DNA from: Lachnospiraceae bacterium
GTDB taxonomy: Bacteria > Bacillota > Clostridia > Lachnospirales > Lachnospiraceae
NCBI GenBank assembly: GCA_022845955.1
Contig: AP025576.1
Span: 806,001-870,000 of the forward strand
Direction: 5' to 3'
DNA length: 64,000 nt
This document shows, in pieces, positions 1 through 8,829 of this stretch. Under the pieces are notes generated by a model. That model saw only the letters and a program-made list of their open reading frames with translations, was not told the origin of the DNA and made no database searches. How positions within the stretch are numbered: position 1 is the stretch's first letter; each line of letters opens with the position of its first letter. Position numbers and translations under genes: made by a program.

Positions 1-256
1 TACATAAGAGTAAAGAGATAATTAGTATAGTTTTTGAATACAACTTTCCGGTACGCTTAGAATCTATTAAAAGCGCTGCCACATATGAAACAATAGTGGT
101 AAGAAGAATGATAGCTACATACTGCGGCCCCCAGCTGGCATAAAAATAATAGCTGGATATTAGAAGTATAATCCAGCGGAATTTTTGCGGGATAATCCAA
201 TAAATAATAAACACAATAGGAAGAAACAATGCGTAGCCAAAGGAATTAAATAACAT
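1..256 (-). CDS. MBOAT-family membrane O-acyltransferase, N-terminal fragment (continues beyond window)
   Basis: About 85 codons are visible, reading leftward off the window edge. The start ATG is at 256-254 with an AGGTG ribosome site at 263-267. The protein opens with MLFNSFGYALFLPIVF, then a basic/aromatic loop and more hydrophobic segments. This is the typical N-terminus of the AlgI/DltB/PatA-type MBOAT family and closely resembles the start of the complete MBOAT at 4798. Such enzymes move acyl groups across the membrane onto surface glycans. The catalytic His region lies outside the window, so the family call rests on the N-terminus alone. Confidence 0.7.
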   Translation of the reverse strand, partial: MLFNSFGYALFLPIVFIIYWIIPQKFRWIILLISSYYFYASWGPQYVAIILLTTIVSYVAALLIDSKRTGKLYSKTILIISLLLC

Positions 257-468
257 AAAGGTCACCTTTCTGTTTGCCAAGTCTGTATGGATAAAGCTTT
301 CAGATGATTTTAAGGCGACAAAGAAGATAGTCTGCCTATATAATTGTACTATATTATACTACGGGTCTGGAAAAATATACAAGTATAAGTAAAATAATTT
401 GTCACAGGCCTAAAATAGTAGTAAATCCTATAAGAATAAAAAATGTTACGTAAAATAATGAGGTTGTT

Positions 469-1671
469 ATGAAAAAATTCAAATGTACGCCTGTTCATTA
501 CATTTATTTGTTGTTTTCGGCAGGAATTCTGGCTTTACTTTTGTCTTTGATATTTTCAGGAGGAAGTTTTCTTGAAAATATTGTATTCGATTTCAGTTTA
601 TTTATCGATTTTTTTGATCATATTTAGAAGATTTTATTTGGGATTAGGCGTGTATATGAGGAAGGAATGCATGCATGTTTTCCGCCGCTGGCTTATTGCA
701 TGTATTACCTGATTTCCCGAATTTTGTATAAGGATAATATCCGTAATCCGGAAGCGCTTAACATCAGTGGATCGGGACTATTGGTACTTTGTATGTTAAT
801 GGTTGCGTTTACGATGTTTTTTGTATTTGCCCTTTTTAGAATGTATCAAAGTAATAGGGAGACAGAAAAAAAGTGGCTGGCTGCGCTGTTTATGTGTTCT
901 TACCCATTCTGGCTGGCGATAGAAAGAGGAAATATGTCGCTTCTTGTATTAATTCTGTTGATGTATGCTATGATACTTAAGGACTCTGATAAAAAATGGG
1001 AGAGAGAAACGGCATTGCTGTTATTTGCTGCAGCTGCAGCATTAAAACTTTATCCGGCTGTATTTGGCCGGCTGTATCTGATAAGAAAAAGATATAAAGA
1101 GGCGGGCCGTTTGATCATTTATGGATTGCTCTTTTTCTTCCTGCCTTTTATATTTTTTGACGGATGGAGTGGATTTAAGATACTTCTCCATAATATCACG
1201 GCAGTAGGAAGTGGAACAACAGGGGTTACCATCGTTGGTATTTTCGGCAGAATAGCTGTAGTATTAGGCATGAGCCTGAAAGAAGGACATGAGATAGGGC
1301 GGTTTATTTCTTATTTATATTTTAATGCTGTACTTCTATATTGTTTTTATAAGAAAGAATCATGGAAGTCGATAACACTTCTGACAAGTTTGATGATAGT
1401 ATTTGTAGCAGCGAGCGGCACTTATTGTCTGATTTATTGCGTAATTCCGTTTGTTTGTTTTATGAATGAGTTGATAGCAAAAAAAGAGTTTAAAAGAATG
1501 GATTATGTATATGCGACCATATTTGTTTTGATTTTTGCGGCTTATCCTATACAAAGACTGGGTTCTTCGGGGATTTTGTATATTGCCCTTTATTTACTGA
1601 TAGCCATTCTGCTGGTTGAGCAGGCAATTCAAGTGGTAAAAAGCTTCTATTGGGCGATTAATAAACGATAA
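469..1671 (+). pseudogene. GT87/DUF2029-like polytopic glycosyltransferase interrupted by an in-frame amber codon
   Basis: Two in-frame segments belong together. Codons from ATG 469 encode a basic N-terminus, one membrane helix and the first extracytoplasmic stretch ending FIDFFDHI; TAG follows at 625-627. The same frame continues KILFGIRRVYEEGMHACFPPLAY and then about eight further hydrophobic segments to 1671. An acidic loop followed by a PPLAY motif is what polyprenyl-phosphate-sugar dependent GT-C enzymes of the DUF2029/GT87 group show, so the stop falls in the functionally important first loop. Downstream translation could restart at ATG 667, but that product would lack the first helix and the acidic loop. 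The upstream 257-468 spacer is AT-rich and divergent to the MBOAT fragment. Possible loss of a side-chain glycosyltransferase; a sequencing error cannot be excluded. Confidence 0.65.
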
Positions 1672-1706
1672 GGTAAAAAAATACGAATTTGTGGGGGAAG
1701 TATAAA

Positions 1707-3086
1707 ATGGGTAACAAGATCCTAAAGAAAAAGAATATCCTTCTGCTATTGTTAGTAGAGATATTAATAATTTTATGGGCAGGGAGCAGTTGGGAACGGA
1801 ATAAGCTGGATGTATGTTACAGCGGAGAAGATTTGGTGCATGAAGCTGGAATTTATTCCCTGGATCTTATGGGAGGAGGCTTATATATTGATAGCACATT
1901 TGGAACGGCAGAGAATTTTGCGTCCACTCCTGGCGTTGACTTAGCCAGAGGAACTTATCAGGTAGTTATAGAATATGAGGCGGAGGAAAATGGTCAGACT
2001 TATAGTGCCTCATCTGATAATCCGGGTTATTGGGTTGTAATGGGAAAGAAGAATGTAGCTCTTGATGCCGACAGGAATATAGAATCTTTCTCTATATGGA
2101 TGAATCGGGAAACAAATGGTTATCGCATTAAAATAAACTATAATGGTTCTGGTTACTTATTGATTAAAAGTATACGTATCGTTCAGACGAACGCTTATTT
2201 TGGGATGCATATCCTGTTTGGCTTATTTGCGTTACTTTTGATAAATGTCTGGTACATTGCTAATAAGAAAAATTTTATTAAGGAATTAAGCCATAAAAAT
2301 AAAATTGTTGCTGCCTCAATATTTTTATGTGCATTTATTGCTTCTGTTCCTTTGCTGTCCTGCTATTTGTTTTCGGGACATGATCTTCCTTTTCACCTTC
2401 TTAGAATTGAAGGAATTAAAGATGCCTTACGGTCGGGTCAATTTCCAGTCCGGATTCAGCCGGACTGGTTTCAGGGCTATGGGTATGCTTCATCAATCTT
2501 TTATGGAGACATATTTTTATATATTCCGGCAATTATCAGGCTCTTTGGGTTTCCGCTGCAGACTGTATATAAAATATATGTGGTATTTATAAATTTTGCA
2601 ACCTGTACTATAACTTATTATTGTTTTAAAAGTATGCTGCGGAGCGAATATGCAGCACTTATTGGAAGTATGCTTTATGTGCTTTCCCCATACCGGTTAG
2701 GAAATATTTATATAAGGGGAGCGGTAGGGGAATATACGGCCATGGCTTTTTTCCCGCTTATTTTAGCAGGGTTATATCTGATTATGACCGATAATGAAGC
2801 GAACAGGGAAATTAGGAAGGGAAGATTGTTCCTTGTTTTTGGTTTTTCAGGAGTACTGCAAAGTCATATCATAAGCTGTGAAATGACTGGATTCTTTACT
2901 TTATTGGTGTGTATTCTTTGTATAAAAAGAGTCTTTAAGAGGGGGAGATGGAAGGCTTTAGTGTCTGGGGCAGCCGCTGTTTTTGTACTGAATCTTTTGT
3001 TTTTAATCCCTTTTATATCTTATACTCTTCAAGGAAATGCGGCGGCAGTTTTACGCCAAAAGTTAAAAACATTTGCACCGGCATAA
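1707..3086 (+). CDS. PTPS-related/YfhO-like polytopic membrane protein, probably 3'-truncated
   Basis: Predicted 459 aa. ATG 1707 is chosen over TTG 1689 because GGGGGAAG at 1693-1700 precedes it. Layout: one N-terminal helix (about 9-25), a roughly 140-residue extracytoplasmic beta-rich domain, then seven or more helices. The first loop after the second helix carries GHDLPFHLLRIEGIKDALR, and a further loop carries SPYRLGNIYIRGAVGEY, both typical of the membrane PTPS-related (PF10131)/YfhO-like GT-C fold family, whose members are usually longer. The sequence ends abruptly at KLKTFAPA, whose codons form the left arm of a terminator hairpin, suggesting the 3' part was lost. Likely role: glycosyl transfer or polymer processing outside the membrane; substrate unknown. 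Confidence 0.6.
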   Translation: MGNKILKKKNILLLLLVEILIILWAGSSWERNKLDVCYSGEDLVHEAGIYSLDLMGGGLYIDSTFGTAENFASTPGVDLARGTYQVVIEYEAEENGQTYSASSDNPGYWVVMGKKNVALDADRNIESFSIWMNRETNGYRIKINYNGSGYLLIKSIRIVQTNAYFGMHILFGLFALLLINVWYIANKKNFIKELSHKNKIVAASIFLCAFIASVPLLSCYLFSGHDLPFHLLRIEGIKDALRSGQFPVRIQPDWFQGYGYASSIFYGDIFLYIPAIIRLFGFPLQTVYKIYVVFINFATCTITYYCFKSMLRSEYAALIGSMLYVLSPYRLGNIYIRGAVGEYTAMAFFPLILAGLYLIMTDNEANREIRKGRLFLVFGFSGVLQSHIISCEMTGFFTLLVCILCIKRVFKRGRWKALVSGAAAVFVLNLLFLIPFISYTLQGNAAAVLRQKLKTFAPA

Positions 3087-3096
3087 TGTCGGTGCA
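3074..3096 (+). terminator. Intrinsic terminator overlapping the end of the YfhO-like gene
   Basis: TGCACCG (3074-3080) pairs with CGGTGCA (3090-3096) and is followed by six T. The stop codon of the upstream gene lies in the loop. Confidence 0.75.
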
Positions 3097-3138
3097 TTTT
3101 TTCTATTTCTTTCAGGGAGGGAATAACGTTAGATAATA

Positions 3139-3166
3139 TTGACAAATATAAAAATCAGATTATAAT
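3139..3166 (+). promoter_or_regulatory. Sigma-A-type promoter for the 3231 gene
   Basis: TTGACA at 3139-3144 and TATAAT at 3161-3166 are both consensus, with a 16-nt spacer. They lie 65 nt before the TTG start at 3231. Confidence 0.75.
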
Positions 3167-3230
3167 ACATACAATAGAGGGGAAAACTTAATAAAACATT
3201 TTTCATTCACTGCTTGAACAGGAGGCAAAA

Positions 3231-4646
3231 TTGAAAAAAGAAACTTCCCCTATACAAAACCTTATAAAAGTAAAACCAAATGCTTTCTCCATACTTTCGC
3301 TCACCATTTCACTAGGTTTTTACCTGTTTTTCGCCTTTTACGACGGTGCCGTCATCTGTGTGGATTCCCCCGGCTATATCACCATGCGCCTTTCCCGTGA
3401 ACCCTTCTATCCGCTCCTTCTGGCCTTTTTCCGTAAGCTATTCTCCGAATTCCCCAACGATTTCTACTTAACAGCAGTAGCGTTTTTCCAGAGCATCCTT
3501 ATGGCAATAGCCACATGGAGTCTTGTAGATTATATCCGAAAGGAACTGCGTCTGCCGAAAACAGTCGCATTTCTCACCCTGATGATGCCTCTCGCCGTAT
3601 CCTTTTTATGTCGTTTTGCGGCCAAAAGGGAATCCATGTACTCCAACAGCATCCTGACGGAAGGGATAGCTATTGCCTTATATCTTTTATTTTTCCGCTA
3701 TTTATTGGAATATTGCCTTCATCAAAGCAAAAAAAGCCTTCTTCTGAGCAGCATCCTGGTATTTATCATGATATCTACCAGAAAACAGATGTATGTTACC
3801 CTTGCCCTGTTAATACTATGCATTTTTATAGTAAATATTGTCCGGAGGAAAACGTCCCGTGGAATCGTTATCCTGCTGTTATGTACTGCGGGTATCGTGG
3901 GCAGTGCCATATTGCTTGATATGGGATATAATTATGCACTTCGCGGCAATGCGGTAAGGCATACGAATGACAATCGTTTTATCACGACTATGGCGTTTTA
4001 TACATCAGAAAGAAGCGATGCGTCTTATATTGCGGACGAAGAAGTCAGGGACATTTTTCTGAAGGTATATGATGTTTGTGACGAAAATGGATATCTGAAG
4101 CATAGTGCCGGAGAAGGCTGGTTTAACCGGGTAACTCATTTTGGGGATTATTATGATTGTATTCAGATTGATACCATGGGGCCGATTATAACGCAGTACG
4201 TACAGGATAATTATGAAGGCGGTGAGGTAGAGCAGGGGAAAAAAGTGGATGAGATTATGAGTACAATTAACCGGTCTGTTATGCCTCATAATGCTATGAA
4301 TATTCTGGGTTCTTTCTTCGATAATGTTCTTTCCGGACTTATCACCACAGTGGCTAAACGCAATATCCTTTTGAACTGGTACAGTTTCTTTATATACATC
4401 ATTTATATTCTTCTGCTTGTATGGAATATACGAATACGGGGACATGAGAAAACGGCGGTACTGGCAGGTTTGACCCTTTTGGCAATTGCAGGGAATGTGA
4501 CCCTGGTTTCCCTGGTGATTTTCTGTCAGACGCGATATACAATCTATAATATGGGATTGTTTTATATCTGTCTGGTTATCATGCTGTATAATGTAAGCAG
4601 GCATGAAGGGTGGCTTTGGCGTATTTCAAACAGGAAAAATAGATAA
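3231..4646 (+). CDS. Polytopic membrane protein, GT-C-like, unknown substrate
   Basis: 471 aa. The TTG start at 3231 is supported by AGGAGG at 3220-3225. There are about ten hydrophobic segments. The first extracytoplasmic loop contains DGAVICVDSPGYITMRLS followed by REPFYPLLL, a layout like the acidic first loop and proline/aromatic motif of GT-C glycosyltransferases. A soluble-looking domain (about 245-360) precedes the last four helices. I do not recognise a named family. The coding strand is C-rich to about position 3950 and G-rich afterwards, unlike neighbouring genes that stay G-rich. The gene has its own strong promoter and is separate from the MBOAT operon downstream. Confidence 0.7.
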   Translation: MKKETSPIQNLIKVKPNAFSILSLTISLGFYLFFAFYDGAVICVDSPGYITMRLSREPFYPLLLAFFRKLFSEFPNDFYLTAVAFFQSILMAIATWSLVDYIRKELRLPKTVAFLTLMMPLAVSFLCRFAAKRESMYSNSILTEGIAIALYLLFFRYLLEYCLHQSKKSLLLSSILVFIMISTRKQMYVTLALLILCIFIVNIVRRKTSRGIVILLLCTAGIVGSAILLDMGYNYALRGNAVRHTNDNRFITTMAFYTSERSDASYIADEEVRDIFLKVYDVCDENGYLKHSAGEGWFNRVTHFGDYYDCIQIDTMGPIITQYVQDNYEGGEVEQGKKVDEIMSTINRSVMPHNAMNILGSFFDNVLSGLITTVAKRNILLNWYSFFIYIIYILLLVWNIRIRGHEKTAVLAGLTLLAIAGNVTLVSLVIFCQTRYTIYNMGLFYICLVIMLYNVSRHEGWLWRISNRKNR

Positions 4647-4727
4647 ATTTACCGCTTTTTACGTTTTTTCTTGTAAAAATACGGACTTTGGGCTAAACTG
4701 ATTAATGCATAACGATTGTAAAAATTC

Positions 4728-4754
4728 GTAACTGAGAGGGTATTGCACAGTTAC
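4728..4754. repeat. 27-nt dispersed palindrome, copy A
   Basis: GTAACTG and CAGTTAC flank a 13-nt centre. It lies 43 nt before the MBOAT start. Same length and pattern as the copies at 6390, 9628 and 24866. Confidence 0.7.
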
Positions 4755-4797
4755 CTTAAATGAAAACATCAATTCATGTATTTTATGGAGAGCCCAT

Positions 4798-6327
4798 ATG
4801 CTTTTTAATTCCTATATATTTCTGTTTTTATTTCTTCCATTATGTCTGGGGGGCTATTATCTGCTGGCCCGCTGCCCAAAAGCCAAGCCTGCCAAGTTGT
4901 ACCTGACAGGCTTTTCCCTATGGTTTTATGGGTATTTTAATCCGAGTTATCTGTTGATTATGCTGTTCAGCATCCTGTTTAATTATGCTTTCTTCCGTCT
5001 GATCATTGCGGCACGCGGGGAAAAGCACGGCAGGATACCCGGAAGCAGCAGATTTTGGATGACGGTGGGGGTTCTCAGCAACCTGGGAGTGCTGTTTTAT
5101 TTCAAATATTATGATTTCTTTATTGAAAATGTAAATGCTGTCTTTGATACTTCTTTCATGCTGAAAGGAATTTTGCTTCCGTTGGGCATCAGCTTTTTCA
5201 CTTTTCAGCAGATTGGGTTCGTAGTGGATGCTTACCGGGGGGAGATAGAGGAATGTTCCTTTCTCGATTATGCCTTGTTTGTATCCTTTTTCCCCCAGCT
5301 CATAGCAGGTCCCATTGTAAATCACAGTGAAATGATCCCCCAGTTTGCGCAGATTGGCCGCCGTAAAATGGATTGGAATCAATTCACATCCGGTGTGTAT
5401 CTGTTTACGTTGGGGATGGTAAAAAAGGTCCTTGTGGCAGATACTTTCGGAAAAGCGGTGAATTGGGGATATTCCAATGTGTCCGGGCTGACGGGGGTGG
5501 ACAGCGCACTGCTGATTCTCTTTTATGTGCTGCAGCTGTATTTTGATTTCAGCGGCTACTGCAATATGGCAAGGGGACTGGGATGGCTCTTTGGTATTGA
5601 AATCCCTGTGAATTTTAATTCCCCGTATAAAGCGGTGGATATCGTGGATTTTTGGAAAAGATGGCATATCACACTGAGCCGTTTTTTTACCAGATATGTT
5701 TATATCCCGTTAGGCGGGAACCGTAAGGGCAGGGGGCGTATGTATGGCAATCTGTTTATGATTTATCTGCTCAGCGGCATCTGGCATGGAGCGGGTTGGA
5801 CTTATGTGTTGTGGAGTGTGACGCAGGGGGTATTGTACATTCTGACCCGTATGTGGCAGATTCATCAGAAGGAAAAAAAAGTGGGATCCGCAGCGGTAAG
5901 GGAAAGGAATCTTTTCGCCCGGAAAGCGGTTACAGTCGGCGGCACCTTTTTTACCTTTGTCTATTTCAGCCTTACCTGTGTGTTTTTCCGTTCGGAGACG
6001 GTCGGCCAGGCCCTGGAGATTTTCAGGCGGCTTTTTACTGGCGGGATAGCGGTGCCTGCGGTATCGATGACGGAAGGTTTTAATCTGGATGAGTTCTGGT
6101 ATGTGATGAAGCTTTTGCATCTGGACAGGCTTCCATACAGCCAGATGTATCTGTGCGGCGTTATTACCCTGGTTACCCTTGTGGTGGTTTTTGCGGCGCC
6201 CAATGCGGATGAAGCGGCGGCCCGTTTTAAGCCCGGGGTATGGAATGCATTTGTTACTGCGGGGCTTTTCCTTTGGTGTGTATTGTCCCTTGCAGGAGTC
6301 AGCAGCTTTCTGTATTTTAACTTTTAG
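4798..6327 (+). CDS. MBOAT-family membrane-bound O-acyltransferase (AlgI/PatA-like)
   Basis: 509 aa, close to the usual MBOAT length. Multiple helices run from residue 5 onward. MBOAT hallmarks are visible: ISFFTFQQIGFVVDAYRG (about 131-148), FDFSGYCNMARGLGWLFG (about 247-264), WHITLSRFF with basic YIPLGGNRKG, and the catalytic-His segment LLSGIWHGAGWTYVLW (about 325-340). It transfers acyl groups, often acetyl, to exported glycans in concert with an SGNH-fold partner, and the next gene encodes such a protein 158 nt downstream. Likely role: O-acylation of the wall polysaccharide made by the rml locus. The acceptor is not determined by sequence. Confidence 0.9.
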   Translation: MLFNSYIFLFLFLPLCLGGYYLLARCPKAKPAKLYLTGFSLWFYGYFNPSYLLIMLFSILFNYAFFRLIIAARGEKHGRIPGSSRFWMTVGVLSNLGVLFYFKYYDFFIENVNAVFDTSFMLKGILLPLGISFFTFQQIGFVVDAYRGEIEECSFLDYALFVSFFPQLIAGPIVNHSEMIPQFAQIGRRKMDWNQFTSGVYLFTLGMVKKVLVADTFGKAVNWGYSNVSGLTGVDSALLILFYVLQLYFDFSGYCNMARGLGWLFGIEIPVNFNSPYKAVDIVDFWKRWHITLSRFFTRYVYIPLGGNRKGRGRMYGNLFMIYLLSGIWHGAGWTYVLWSVTQGVLYILTRMWQIHQKEKKVGSAAVRERNLFARKAVTVGGTFFTFVYFSLTCVFFRSETVGQALEIFRRLFTGGIAVPAVSMTEGFNLDEFWYVMKLLHLDRLPYSQMYLCGVITLVTLVVVFAAPNADEAAARFKPGVWNAFVTAGLFLWCVLSLAGVSSFLYFNF

Positions 6328-6389
6328 TGCGGCGTTTCGTGTAAATGCTACATAGATATGGTATTACGGGGTATAGGTGTGAAAGGAAG

Positions 6390-6416
6390 GTTACTGGGCA
6401 CGGAGTGAACAGTAAC
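6390..6416. repeat. 27-nt dispersed palindrome, copy B
   Basis: GTTACTG and CAGTAAC flank a 13-nt centre (GGCACGGAGTGAA), 69 nt before the SGNH gene start. Nearly identical to copy D at 24866. Confidence 0.75.
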
Positions 6417-6485
6417 GAAGGAACTTTCAAACGATTGATTGATGCAGTATTCCGGGTTTTGCCTGGGATATGCGGGAGTATGGGA

Positions 6486-7547
6486 ATGAAATCTTGCAAA
6501 AAATGGCTGCTGCTGTTTGGCGGAATACTGTTGGCGGGCCTTGCGGCAATTGCCGCGCTGGTAATATATGTGGATCCTTTTTTCCAATATCATAAGCCTC
6601 TGTCTTTTTTCCCTTATAAGGTGGACAACCAGCTGAGTCAGAATCCGGGAATGGCCAGGCAGCTTGATTATGACAGTGTGCTGTTAGGTTCCTCTATGAC
6701 GGCAAGCTTTGATACGGACTGGTTTACGGAAATCAGCGGACTGCATACGGTGAAGCTGAGCTATAACGGAGCTTTTCCCAGGGATGAGTCCAATATTATG
6801 GATATTATCTTTGAAACAAAGGGCGATTCGGTAAAAAAAATATTTATGGCGGTTGATCAGGGGGCTTTTTCGGCAGATACACAGGCAACGAAGTATCCGA
6901 TACCGGAATATTTATATGATAAAAATCCTTTTAATAAGGTGCAGTATCTTTTAAATAAAGATGTTTTGCTGAATTATATTTTAAAACCGCTGGTGGATCC
7001 TACGGAAAAGACGGACTGGACACAGTTGTATAAGCCATGGTGGACGGATCAATATTATACGAAAGCAAATGTGTTGATGTACTATGTTCCGGCGGAAGAA
7101 GCGGAACAGGAGATGGAGGCGGATGCGTTTGTAGACGGGATTCAGGCGAATCTGGAGGTGAATATCCTTCCCTTTGTGGAGGCCCATCCGGAAACGGAAT
7201 TTATTTTCTGGTATCCCCCTTACAGTATTTTGTATTGGAATGATGTGATGCGGCAGAAAGAGCTGGATGCGGTTATCAGGGAACTGGAATATATGACGGA
7301 ACAGCTGCTGGTTTATGATAATGTACGGGTTTTCTGTTTCCAGAATAACAGGGATATTGTGTGTAACCTGAATAATTATGCGGATTATACCCACTATCAT
7401 GCAGATGTCTGCCGGTATATTGTGGAGAGTTTTGAAAATGGGGAGAATGAGCTTACTTTGGAAAATTATGAAGCGGTGCTTGCTGATTTGAGAGAGCTGG
7501 CTCTTACGTATGATTATGAGGCGATTTATGATAACTGGTATGATTGA
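6486..7547 (+). CDS. Membrane-anchored SGNH-like protein, partner of the MBOAT acyltransferase
   Basis: 353 aa from ATG 6486, chosen because GGGAG at 6474-6478 gives normal spacing; ATG 6480 is too close. One N-terminal helix (about 5-25) is followed by an extracytoplasmic domain. VLLGSSMTASF fits the block-I Ser region of SGNH/DltD/AlgJ-like proteins, and DYTHYHADVCRYI near residue 300 fits the block-V Asp-x-x-His. MBOAT plus SGNH pairs (AlgI/AlgJ, PatA/PatB, DltB/DltD) act together: the MBOAT exports the acyl group and the SGNH protein finishes transfer to the polymer. The gene reaches 7547, overlapping the upstream leader of the next gene, which suggests one operon. Confidence 0.75.
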   Translation: MKSCKKWLLLFGGILLAGLAAIAALVIYVDPFFQYHKPLSFFPYKVDNQLSQNPGMARQLDYDSVLLGSSMTASFDTDWFTEISGLHTVKLSYNGAFPRDESNIMDIIFETKGDSVKKIFMAVDQGAFSADTQATKYPIPEYLYDKNPFNKVQYLLNKDVLLNYILKPLVDPTEKTDWTQLYKPWWTDQYYTKANVLMYYVPAEEAEQEMEADAFVDGIQANLEVNILPFVEAHPETEFIFWYPPYSILYWNDVMRQKELDAVIRELEYMTEQLLVYDNVRVFCFQNNRDIVCNLNNYADYTHYHADVCRYIVESFENGENELTLENYEAVLADLRELALTYDYEAIYDNWYD

Positions 7548-7573
7548 CAGTCAGTACGAGGAGAGGATGTAGG

Positions 7574-8659
7574 ATGATAGCAAAAGTTCTGATTACCTTT
7601 GGGGTCCTGTTTGCGGCTCCTTTCTGTATGGGATTGCTTCCGGTAAGGTTTATGCCGGGGGAGGAACAGAAGAAGGATCCGCTTGCCGTTTATCTGGCAG
7701 GTTTTCTGCTTTCGCTGGCGGTGTTTCAAATCATAGCGGTGCCGGTGATTTTAATAATGCCATGGGGATTTCCGCAGATTGTAATCCTTTATACTGCCGC
7801 CCTTGCGGTATTATCGGCTGTCGGCCTGATAGCCGGCAGAGGTGTGCTGAAACGGATGGTTGGTGCAGGTAAGGTGCTTTGGGATAAAAGAAGCCGGTTT
7901 TCGGTGGAAACCTTTATTTATTGGCTGCTTGCGGGCGGTTTGATTGCATTTCAGGTTTATATGGCCTATACGCGGGCTTTTTTTGATGGGGATGATGCCT
8001 ATTATGTGGCGCAGTCTGTGATTGCGGAGCAGTCCAATGTACTGTACCGGATACTTCCTTACACGGGGCTGACGACGACGGTGGATGTACGTCATGCATT
8101 GGCGTCGCTTCCTGTCTGGGAAGCGTATCTGGCGAGAATCAGCGGAATTCATCCGGCTATCATTGCGCATTCGCTTCTTCCGTTGGTTATCATTCCGGTG
8201 ACTTATCTTTTTTATTTTCAGATTGGGAAAAGGCTGCTGAAAAAAGACTGCAGAAAAATGGCGGTTTTTATGATATTTGTAAGCGTGCTGCAGATTTTTG
8301 GTAATACATCGATTTATACGAATGCCACGTTTTTCCTGATGCGTACGTGGCAGGGGAAATCCATGCTGTGCAACATGGTTCTTCTGGCGGTTCTGTGGTG
8401 CCTGCTTTCTCTTTGGGATAAGCGGAAGGAAGAGGGGGCGGTAAACCAGGCCGGCTGGTGGATGGTATTGTGTGCGGTGAATGTAGTGGCGGCGATGGCA
8501 ACGACAATGGGAGCCTTTTTGACGGGGCTGTTGATTGCCGTGGTGGGGCTTGTGACGGCAGTACGGGACAGGCGGCCGCAGGTACTCCCGAAGCTGGCGG
8601 CCAGTTGTATTCCCTGTATCGTGTATCTGGCGGTTTATGTGGTATTAGAGGGTGTTTGA
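7574..8659 (+). CDS. Polytopic membrane protein (DUF6077-like), 3' end altered by a MITE
   Basis: 361 aa from ATG 7574, with GAGAGG at 7561-7566. There are about ten helices. The loop after helix 4 contains TRAFFDGDDAYYVAQSVIAE, an Asp-rich first loop typical of GT-C-type proteins, and TTTVDVRHALASLPVWEAYLA follows. The protein resembles Clostridia membrane proteins annotated DUF6077; that match is from memory and tentative. The last codons GAG-GGT-GTT-TGA belong to the inserted MITE. Restoring the empty TA site gives TTA-GTC-TGA, so the original ended about two codons later than the insertion point and little was lost. Likely works with the next gene. Confidence 0.65.
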   Translation: MIAKVLITFGVLFAAPFCMGLLPVRFMPGEEQKKDPLAVYLAGFLLSLAVFQIIAVPVILIMPWGFPQIVILYTAALAVLSAVGLIAGRGVLKRMVGAGKVLWDKRSRFSVETFIYWLLAGGLIAFQVYMAYTRAFFDGDDAYYVAQSVIAEQSNVLYRILPYTGLTTTVDVRHALASLPVWEAYLARISGIHPAIIAHSLLPLVIIPVTYLFYFQIGKRLLKKDCRKMAVFMIFVSVLQIFGNTSIYTNATFFLMRTWQGKSMLCNMVLLAVLWCLLSLWDKRKEEGAVNQAGWWMVLCAVNVVAAMATTMGAFLTGLLIAVVGLVTAVRDRRPQVLPKLAASCIPCIVYLAVYVVLEGV

Positions 8660-8809
8660 AAATTCATTCCCGCAATCTGCACGCCCCACTTTGCGTGGAA
8701 TTTATCCCAAATTCAATCAACGTAGCCCGCTACGCCTCATGAATTTGGGACAAATTCCCCACAAATTGTGACGCACATCTTGCAGAAAGCAATTTTCAAA
8801 CACACTCTA
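8646..8809. mobile_element. MITE-like 160-bp palindromic insertion with TA duplication
   Basis: Inverted ends AGAGGGTGTTTGAAAATT (8648-8665) and the complement of AGAGTGTGTTTGAAAATT (8790-8807) differ at one base, and the interior arms also pair imperfectly. TA is present at both borders (8646-8647 and 8808-8809), the target duplication of Tc1/mariner/IS630-type elements. It encodes no transposase, so it would need one in trans; the IS at 12.5 kb is of another family and has different ends. Confidence 0.8.
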
Positions 8810-8829
8810 GTCTGAAAGGATGAAGAAAA

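Noticed and set aside
8458..8742. ORF running from the DUF6077-like gene into the MITE
   Set aside because: Different frame from the membrane-protein gene, half of it MITE sequence, no ribosome site.
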